From Streptomyces sp. HUAS 15-9 (GTDB lineage Bacteria; Actinomycetota; Actinomycetes; Streptomycetales; Streptomycetaceae): a DNA stretch of 64,000 nt. Positions within the stretch are counted from its first letter, which is position 1. Each line of letters begins with the position of its first letter. The translations under genes were made by a program, and so were the position numbers. The stretch is taken from the NCBI RefSeq assembly GCF_025642155.1, contig NZ_CP106798.1:6076001-6140000 (forward strand), written 5' to 3'. A model generated the notes under the pieces. It worked only from the letters and a program-made list of their open reading frames with translations. It did no database searches and was not told the DNA's origin. This document shows positions 58,441 through 64,000 of this stretch, piece after piece.

Positions 58441-58515
58441 CAACGCGGAGCCGTTGATGGTCGTCGGGCATCGGACCGCGTGGCGTGGGCACCGCCGGCT
58501 GTGAGAGGGACGGGA

Positions 58516-58680
58516 ATGGAACCGACCGAGAGCGCCGCCCCTGACGCACGGCTGCGCCTGCGCCTGAAGATGGGCGCCTGGCGCGGGAGCCGGTGGACGG
58601 GACGGGCCGCGGAGCGGGCGGGCGCGGCGGTCCGCGCCGCGGGACCGCGTGTCGCGACGGACCCGCTCGGCCCCGCCCCC
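58516..58680 (+). other. Frame-disrupted N-terminus of rmdB
   Basis: ATG 58516 has a very good GAGAGGGA ribosome site and opens MEPTESAAPDARLRLRL in a frame that does not match the rest of the gene. The frames cross at the run GGCCCCGCCCCC (58670-58681). One extra C there would give a continuous protein reading [10 protein letters not shown] at the join. The alternative start, GTG 58593, has no ribosome site. Confidence 0.65.
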
Positions 58681-60779
58681 TGGCCATCGAGGCCGCCCCG
58701 GAACTCCCGGGCGCGGACCACGAACGCCGACTGTCCTGGCCCGCGCTGCCCGCGGCCGTCGTCGCGGCCGCCGGGTTCGCGCTGGGCGCCGGCTTCCTGC
58801 AGGCGTTCACCGACGGTCACGCCCTCTTCCCGTCCGGCACGGTCGGCTGGTCGCTGGCCGTGCTGACCGGCATCATCGTCGGCCACCTCGTCATGCTCGG
58901 CCGCTCCCGCTGGTGGGGCGGCACCGGCTCCGGCGCCGCCCTCACCCTCGCCGTACTCCTGCTCTACGGCTGGGTGCCCGCCGGCATGGTCAGCCTCACC
59001 GTCGTCGTCCTGGTCGGCACAGCCCGCCGCAACCGCTGGCGACAGGGCGTGCTGCAGGGCGCGGTGGACATCCTCGGCATCGGCGCCGGCGCCCTGGTGC
59101 TGGGCGCCTTCGGTCGCGTACCGACCGTCGAGTCGCCCTGGAACCCCGACAGCTGGACCTTCGCCACCGCCCCCGAGGTCGTCCTCGTCGCGGCCGCCTA
59201 TCTCGCCGTCACCCGCGGTCTGCTGTGGTTCCTGCACGCCCCGCGCGGCGGCGGACTGCCCACCGTCGCCCGGACGGCCCTGGTCAGACAGGGCCTGGTC
59301 GCGGTCGCGCTGCTCGGCATCGCACCCCTGGTCTGTGTGGTCGCCGACGCCCAGCCGGTCCTGCTCCCGCTGTTCTCCATCCCCCTCGTCGCCCTCGACT
59401 CCACCCTGTGGATAGCCCGGGCCCGGGCGGAGGAGCAGCTGCGCGACCCGCTGACGGGCCTGCCCAACCGGCAGTGGCTCCTGGAGCGGATCTGGACGGC
59501 CCTCGACGACGCCGAACGCATCGGCGCCCGGGCCGCCCTGATGCTCATCGACCTCGACCGCTTCCGCTCGGTCAACGACACCCTCGGTCATCTCGCCGGT
59601 GACCGGCTGCTGCTGCAGATCGCCGACCGGCTGCGGTTGGCACTGCCCCGCGGTGCGGAGGCCGCCCGGCTCGGCGGCGACGAGTTCGCCGTCTTACTGC
59701 CCGTCGCCGACTCCACGACGTCGGCGACCCGGGTCGCCCGCGGCCTGGTGGCCGCCCTCAGCTCCCCGCTCGACCTCGACGGACTCACCCTGGTCCTGGA
59801 GGCCAGCGCGGGTGTCGCCGTCTTCCCCGACCACGCCCTGGACGCCGAAGGGCTGCTGCGCCGGGCGGACGTGGCCATGTACCAGGCGAAGCGGGACCGT
59901 ACGGGCGTCGAGGTGTACGAGTCGAAGCGGGACTCCAACACCCCGGACCGGCTCGGCCTGCTCGGCGATCTGCGCCGGGCCCTGGACGCGCACGAGGTCC
60001 AGCTGCACTACCAGCCCAAGGTCCGCTTCGACGGCCAGGTCGCCGGGCTCGAGGCGCTGGTCCGCTGGGTGCACCCCGAGCGCGGCAAGGTGCCGCCGGA
60101 CGAGTTCATAGCGATCGCCGAGTCCTCGGGGCTGATGCCCCATCTGACGGAGTACGTGCTGGAGACGGCGCTCGCGCAGGTCGCCCGGTGGCGCGCTCAG
60201 GGCCTGTGCGTGCCGGTCGCGGTCAACGTCTCCCCGCGTGACGTCCACACGCCCGGCTTCGCCGGATCCGTGGCCGCGCGGCTCGCCCGGCACGGCGTTC
60301 CGGCGGGAGCGCTCCAACTGGAGATAACGGAGCACGTGCTGCTGGAGGACCCGCAGCGGGCCGCCGACACCCTCGCCGGGCTGACCGGGCACGGCGTGAA
60401 GATGTCGCTGGACGACTTCGGCACCGGCTACTCCTCGCTGGTGCATCTGCGCCGGCTGCCGGTCAGCGAACTGAAGATCGACCGCTCGTTCGTCGCCCGG
60501 CTGGCCGTGGACACGGAGGACGCGGAGATCGTGCGGTGCACGGTCGACCTGGCGCACTCCCTCGGGCTGCTGGTCGTCGCCGAGGGCGTCGAGGACGACG
60601 AGACCTGGGAGCGGCTGCGCGACCTGGGGTGCGACGCCGTACAGGGCTGGCTGGTCGCCGCGGCGATGCCGCCGGAGGAGACCACGGCGTGGCTGCGTGC
60701 CCGCGGCTCGCGGGGCTGGCAGCGTCCGAGGGCAGCCCTCCCGGCGGCCGCCGCGGACGACCCGGGGCGGATCGGCTAG
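58593..60779 (+). CDS. rmdB: Membrane GGDEF-EAL cyclic-di-GMP protein RmdB
   Basis: About 728 residues in the open frame; the true start is probably ATG 58516. Six or more membrane helices (about 50-270) precede a GGDEF domain with an intact GGDEF motif and an EAL domain in which the motif reads EALVRW; the metal and loop-6 residues ([26 protein letters not shown]) are present. Its position next to ligA identifies it as the orthologue of S. coelicolor RmdB, a c-di-GMP phosphodiesterase that affects development. It carries an in-frame TTA codon. Confidence 0.93.
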   Translation: MDGTGRGAGGRGGPRRGTACRDGPARPRPLAIEAAPELPGADHERRLSWPALPAAVVAAAGFALGAGFLQAFTDGHALFPSGTVGWSLAVLTGIIVGHLVMLGRSRWWGGTGSGAALTLAVLLLYGWVPAGMVSLTVVVLVGTARRNRWRQGVLQGAVDILGIGAGALVLGAFGRVPTVESPWNPDSWTFATAPEVVLVAAAYLAVTRGLLWFLHAPRGGGLPTVARTALVRQGLVAVALLGIAPLVCVVADAQPVLLPLFSIPLVALDSTLWIARARAEEQLRDPLTGLPNRQWLLERIWTALDDAERIGARAALMLIDLDRFRSVNDTLGHLAGDRLLLQIADRLRLALPRGAEAARLGGDEFAVLLPVADSTTSATRVARGLVAALSSPLDLDGLTLVLEASAGVAVFPDHALDAEGLLRRADVAMYQAKRDRTGVEVYESKRDSNTPDRLGLLGDLRRALDAHEVQLHYQPKVRFDGQVAGLEALVRWVHPERGKVPPDEFIAIAESSGLMPHLTEYVLETALAQVARWRAQGLCVPVAVNVSPRDVHTPGFAGSVAARLARHGVPAGALQLEITEHVLLEDPQRAADTLAGLTGHGVKMSLDDFGTGYSSLVHLRRLPVSELKIDRSFVARLAVDTEDAEIVRCTVDLAHSLGLLVVAEGVEDDETWERLRDLGCDAVQGWLVAAAMPPEETTAWLRARGSRGWQRPRAALPAAAADDPGRIG
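59694..59696 (+). other. TTA leucine codon in rmdB (possible bldA control)
   Basis: TTA is in frame, encoding the first Leu after GGDEFAV. It would make RmdB synthesis depend on the bldA tRNA. Confidence 0.8.
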
Positions 60780-60836
60780 CCCGGCACGGCCGCCGCGGCC
60801 GTCGCGGGACCGGTACGGGGCCCGTACAGAAAGACG

Positions 60837-61355
60837 ATGCCACCAGCCATGTCCCTGATCGTTCCGACATTCGACGAGACCGTGGTCGTCCGGCAGGCGG
60901 AGGCCGAGGTCGTCGGCCGTGCGCCCACCACCGTCCGGCTGCTGGCCGACAGCGGCAGTACCGGCGGGGCCCTGTCCACGCAGCGCGTCGCCCTCACCCA
61001 GGGCGCCGACGGCGCCTCCCCGCACCGCCACGACGGCTCGGCCGAGATGTTCTTCGTGCTCGACGGCGCCGCCGAACTGCTCTCCGGCGACGAGGTCGTC
61101 ACCGCCGGGCCCGGGGACCTGGTCGTCGTCCCGCCCGGCAGGCCGCACGCCTTCGCCGCCGTCCCCGGCTGCGACGCCGACCTGCTCATCGTCATCACGC
61201 CGGGCGTCGAGCGCTTCGAGTACTTCCGTCATCTGCGGCGCATCGCCCTCGGCGAGGCCACCCCGGAGAGCCTTCTGGGGGTGCAGGACCTGTACGACAA
61301 CCACTTCCTGCGCAGCCCGGCCTGGGACGCCCACCGCCGAGGGCCCGAGCGCTGA
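60837..61355 (+). CDS. Cupin domain protein
   Basis: 172 residues. It is a single cupin-2 barrel with [15 protein letters not shown] as motif 1 (two metal His and Glu) and [15 protein letters not shown] as motif 2. The C-terminal 50 residues form a helical extension. ATG 60837 is used; ATG 60849 is an alternative. No substrate can be deduced. It lies between rmdB and the gat genes on the same strand. Confidence 0.85.
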   Translation: MPPAMSLIVPTFDETVVVRQAEAEVVGRAPTTVRLLADSGSTGGALSTQRVALTQGADGASPHRHDGSAEMFFVLDGAAELLSGDEVVTAGPGDLVVVPPGRPHAFAAVPGCDADLLIVITPGVERFEYFRHLRRIALGEATPESLLGVQDLYDNHFLRSPAWDAHRRGPER

Positions 61356-61435
61356 GCAAACCGTTTAACGGTCTTCGCACCCCGCCCCATAGGATTGGGC
61401 CCAAACCACAAACTCTCACCCCAGAGGATCGCTGC

Positions 61436-61732
61436 ATGCCTGGCATCACGCGCGAGGAGGTCGCCCACCTCGCCCGGCTGGCGCGTCTGGAGCTGAAGCC
61501 CGAAGAACTCGAACACTTCGCAGGCCAGCTGGACGACATCATCGGCGCGGTCGCACGCGTCAGCGAGGTCGCCGACCAAGACGTACCGCCGACCTCTCAC
61601 CCGCTCCCGCTGACGAACGTCATGCGCGCGGACGAGGTCCGTCCCTCGCTCACCCCCGCGCAGGCGCTCTCCGGCGCCCCGGCCCAGGAGCAGCAGCGTT
61701 TCAAGGTGCCGCAGATCCTGGGGGAGGACTGA
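61436..61732 (+). CDS. gatC: Asp-tRNA(Asn)/Glu-tRNA(Gln) amidotransferase subunit C
   Basis: 98 residues of the small helical subunit that holds GatA and GatB together. [20 protein letters not shown] and the conserved [13 protein letters not shown] segment MRADEVRPS are typical. It starts after AGAGGAT and lies three bases before gatA. Confidence 0.95.
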   Translation: MPGITREEVAHLARLARLELKPEELEHFAGQLDDIIGAVARVSEVADQDVPPTSHPLPLTNVMRADEVRPSLTPAQALSGAPAQEQQRFKVPQILGED

Positions 61733-61735
61733 TCC

Positions 61736-63229
61736 ATGACGGACATCATCAAGCTCACGGCCGCCGAGACCGCGGAGAAGATCGCCTCCGGTGAGCTCAC
61801 GGCCGTCCAGGTCACCGAGGCCCACCTCGCCCGGATCGAGGCCGTCGACGAGAAGGTGCACGCCTTCCTGCACGTCGACCGCGAGGGCGCCCTGGCGCAG
61901 GCCCGTGCCGTCGACGAGAAGCGGGCGAAGGGGGAGAAGCTCGGGCCGCTGGCCGGCGTTCCCCTCGCGCTCAAGGACATCTTCACCACCGAGGGCGTTC
62001 CGACGACCGTCGGTTCGAAGATCCTCGAGGGCTGGATCCCGCCGTACGACGCGACGCTCACCAAGCGGCTGAAGGCCGCCGACGTGGTCATCCTCGGCAA
62101 GACCAACATGGACGAGTTCGCCATGGGGTCCTCGACGGAGAACAGCGCCTTCGGGCCCACCGGCAACCCCTGGGACCTCACCAAGATCCCCGGCGGTTCC
62201 GGCGGCGGCTCCAGCGCCGCCCTCGCCTCCTTCCAGGCCCCGCTCGCCATCGGCACCGACACCGGCGGCTCCATCCGTCAGCCGGCCGCCGTCACCGGCA
62301 CGGTCGGTGTGAAGCCGACCTACGGCGCGGTCTCCCGGTTCGGCATGGTCGCCTTCTCGTCCTCCCTCGACCAGGGTGGGCCCTGCGCCCGTACGGTCCT
62401 GGACGCGGCGCTGCTGCACGAGGTGATCGCCGGACACGACCCGCTCGACTCCACCTCCATCGACGCCCCGGTGCCGCCGGTGGTCGAGGCCGCCCGCAAC
62501 GGCAGCGTCCAGGGCATGCGGATCGGTGTGGTCAAGCAGTTCCGCGGCGAGGGCTACCAGGCCGGCGTCATCCAGCGCTTCGACGAGTCCGTCGAACTGC
62601 TGAAGGAGCTGGGCGCCGAGATCGTCGAGCTGGACTGCCCGTCCTTCGACCTCGCCCTGTCGGCGTACTACCTGATCGCCCCGTCCGAGTGCTCGTCCAA
62701 CCTCGCCCGCTTCGACGGCCTGCGCTACGGCCTGCGGACCGGCGACGACGGCAGCCACTCGGCCGAGGAGGTCACCTCCCTCACCCGTGAGGAGGGTTTC
62801 GGCCCCGAGGTCAAGCGCCGCATCATGCTGGGCACGTACGCGCTGAGCTCCGGCTACTACGACGCGTACTACGGCTCCGCGCAGAAGGTCCGCACGCTGA
62901 TCACGCGCGACTTCGAGAAGGCCTTCGAGCAGGTCGACGTGATGGTCTCCCCGACGACGCCGACCACCGCCTTCGCGATCGGCGAGCGCGCCGACGACCC
63001 GATGGCGATGTACCTCGCCGACCTGTGCACCATCCCCACCAACCTGGCGGGCAACGCGGCCATGTCGCTGCCCTGCGGTCTGGCCCCGGAGGACGGCCTC
63101 CCGGTCGGTCTGCAGATCATCGCCCCGGCGCTGAAGGACGACCGTCTTTACAAGGTCGGCGCCGCTGTCGAGGCCGCGTTCGTGGAAAAGTGGGGTCACC
63201 CGCTGCTCGAGGAGGCTCCGTCGCTGTGA
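61736..63229 (+). CDS. gatA: Asp-tRNA(Asn)/Glu-tRNA(Gln) amidotransferase subunit A
   Basis: 497 residues, the amidase that frees ammonia from glutamine for Gln-tRNA synthesis. The catalytic triad is complete: Lys80 in LALKDIF, cis-Ser155 in PGGSGGGSS and nucleophile Ser179 in [11 protein letters not shown]. Its stop overlaps the GTG of the small membrane protein gene (GTGA). Confidence 0.97.
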   Translation: MTDIIKLTAAETAEKIASGELTAVQVTEAHLARIEAVDEKVHAFLHVDREGALAQARAVDEKRAKGEKLGPLAGVPLALKDIFTTEGVPTTVGSKILEGWIPPYDATLTKRLKAADVVILGKTNMDEFAMGSSTENSAFGPTGNPWDLTKIPGGSGGGSSAALASFQAPLAIGTDTGGSIRQPAAVTGTVGVKPTYGAVSRFGMVAFSSSLDQGGPCARTVLDAALLHEVIAGHDPLDSTSIDAPVPPVVEAARNGSVQGMRIGVVKQFRGEGYQAGVIQRFDESVELLKELGAEIVELDCPSFDLALSAYYLIAPSECSSNLARFDGLRYGLRTGDDGSHSAEEVTSLTREEGFGPEVKRRIMLGTYALSSGYYDAYYGSAQKVRTLITRDFEKAFEQVDVMVSPTTPTTAFAIGERADDPMAMYLADLCTIPTNLAGNAAMSLPCGLAPEDGLPVGLQIIAPALKDDRLYKVGAAVEAAFVEKWGHPLLEEAPSL

Positions 63230-63468
63230 GCAATGCACTGTCGAAGGCCAAGGGCTTCAAGAAGTCCAAGTCCGGTACGTACCTGTCGATGGCAACGACC
63301 GCGTTCGGCGCGATCGGTGTCACCAAGCAGATCAAGAAGGCTCGCGCCGAGCACGACACGCTGCGGCTCATCGACGCCACCGTCTCCGCGGTCGCGATCG
63401 TCACCGGCCTCGCCATCCTGTACCGCGAGCTGAAGCGGCTGGGCGACGACGACGTCCTGCTGGGCTGA
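63226..63468 (+). CDS. Small membrane protein within the gat operon
   Basis: 80 residues. A basic N-terminus ([18 protein letters not shown]) precedes one weak and one clear hydrophobic helix (about 48-65), then a charged C-terminus. GTG 63226 lies inside the gatA stop and has GAGGAGG 9 bases upstream. It separates gatA and gatB, which are usually adjacent. From memory, the same small gene stands here in other streptomycetes. Its function is unknown. Confidence 0.8.
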   Translation: MSNALSKAKGFKKSKSGTYLSMATTAFGAIGVTKQIKKARAEHDTLRLIDATVSAVAIVTGLAILYRELKRLGDDDVLLG

Positions 63469-63483
63469 GAGGGAAGTTTCACC

Positions 63484-64000
63484 GTGACCACCACGACCGA
63501 CCTGGTGTCGTACGAAGATGCGCTGGCGTCGTACGACCCCGTCATGGGCCTCGAGGTCCATGTCGAACTCGGCACCAAGACCAAGATGTTCTGCGGGTGT
63601 TCGACCGAGCTGGGCGCCGAGCCCAACTCGCAGACCTGCCCGACCTGCCTCGGCCTGCCCGGCTCGCTCCCGGTCGTCAACGCGACCGGCGTCGAGTCCG
63701 CGATCAAGATCGGTCTCGCGCTGCACTGCGAGATCGCCGAGTGGTGCCGCTTCGCCCGGAAGAACTACTTCTATCCGGACATGCCGAAGAACTTCCAGAC
63801 CTCCCAGTACGACGAGCCGATCGCCTACAACGGCTACCTCGACGTACAGCTGGAGGACGGCGAGACCTTCCGCGTGGAGATCGAGCGCGCCCACATGGAG
63901 GAGGACACCGGCAAGTCGACGCACGTCGGCGGCGCCACCGGCCGCATCCACGGCGCGCAGCACTCGCTGCTGGACTACAACCGCGCCGGCATCCCGCTCA
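63484..64000 (+). CDS. gatB: Asp-tRNA(Asn)/Glu-tRNA(Gln) amidotransferase subunit B (partial)
   Basis: The first 172 codons are in the window. [21 protein letters not shown] is the classic GatB start, followed by the zinc-binding Cys residues (FCGCS...[12 protein letters not shown]) and [22 protein letters not shown] 63484 lies 15 bases after the preceding stop. The enzyme kinases the misacylated tRNA and receives ammonia from GatA. Confidence 0.96.
   Translation, partial: MTTTTDLVSYEDALASYDPVMGLEVHVELGTKTKMFCGCSTELGAEPNSQTCPTCLGLPGSLPVVNATGVESAIKIGLALHCEIAEWCRFARKNYFYPDMPKNFQTSQYDEPIAYNGYLDVQLEDGETFRVEIERAHMEEDTGKSTHVGGATGRIHGAQHSLLDYNRAGIPL

Noticed and set aside
58260..58457. Small plus-strand frame between ligA and rmdB
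   Set aside because: It contains both hairpins, has no ribosome site and shows no codon bias, so it is treated as leader sequence.
58406..58515. Cyclic-di-GMP riboswitch upstream of rmdB
   Set aside because: The conserved core of the known c-di-GMP aptamer classes is not visible; only a plain hairpin can be supported.

Overview
The window is a chromosomal segment of a Streptomyces species. The signs are very high GC with G/C at almost every third codon position, many GTG starts, stop-start overlaps, very rare TTA codons, paired L,D-transpeptidase lipoproteins and an rmdB-ligA neighbourhood. From memory, the gene order follows the S. coelicolor core region from about SCO5454 to SCO5501 (glgX, EF-hand protein, sdaA-glyA-gcvH-gcvT, oligopeptide transporter, mnmA, ligA, rmdB, gatCAB). 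I could not check this with an alignment.

Layout. 0-13.8 kb: a heterodimeric ABC exporter, glgX, two L,D-transpeptidases, an enoyl-CoA hydratase, an anti-sigma-like ATPase, a deacetylase-like lipoprotein with a beta-propeller partner, a GNAT/MerR divergent pair, a two-EF-hand protein and an F420/NADP-type oxidoreductase. 13.8-24.7 kb: a GH84 hexosaminidase faces a six-gene, translationally coupled accessory operon. That operon encodes a nucleotide-cyclase-like protein, a STAND-like NTPase, an SPFH-like/degenerate vWA fusion, a TerY-like vWA protein, a PP2C phosphatase and a membrane kinase. 24.7-26.7 kb: a Crp-type regulator, a GH25 muramidase and the wreck of a VapBC-type toxin-antitoxin pair. 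26.7-31.4 kb: a glycine-riboswitch-controlled gcvT-gcvH-glyA-sdaA operon, which could carry glycine through serine to pyruvate. 31.5-34 kb: a P-loop protein and two SseB-family proteins. 34.2-40.7 kb: a five-gene oligopeptide ABC importer. 40.7-48.6 kb: an M1 peptidase, a TRIC-like channel, an esterase, a thioesterase, small regulators and small membrane proteins. 48.7-58.3 kb: a cysteine desulfurase and mnmA (tRNA thiolation), an amidase, a multicopper-oxidase remnant, a hydrolase, LOG, SDR and MetE-like genes, and ligA. 58.5-64 kb: rmdB, a cupin and gatC-gatA-(small membrane protein)-gatB, with gatB cut by the window end.

The most interesting locus is the operon at 15999-24651. The vWA, PP2C and kinase genes form a TerY-P-type triad. 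Upstream of it, a cyclase-like protein ends with a short glycine-rich motif, and the adjacent NTPase carries a matching motif near its N-terminus. This is the arrangement expected of effector/NLR pairs that signal through matched (amyloid-type) motifs. The first gene carries an in-frame TTA codon, so the system may depend on the bldA tRNA. rmdB carries a second TTA codon.

Other structure: a dispersed Streptomyces palindrome appears four times, twice inside coding sequence. A 24-bp tandem repeat contains stop codons for the two converging genes. Several single-base deletion-type frame breaks fall in C or G runs and may be sequence errors.
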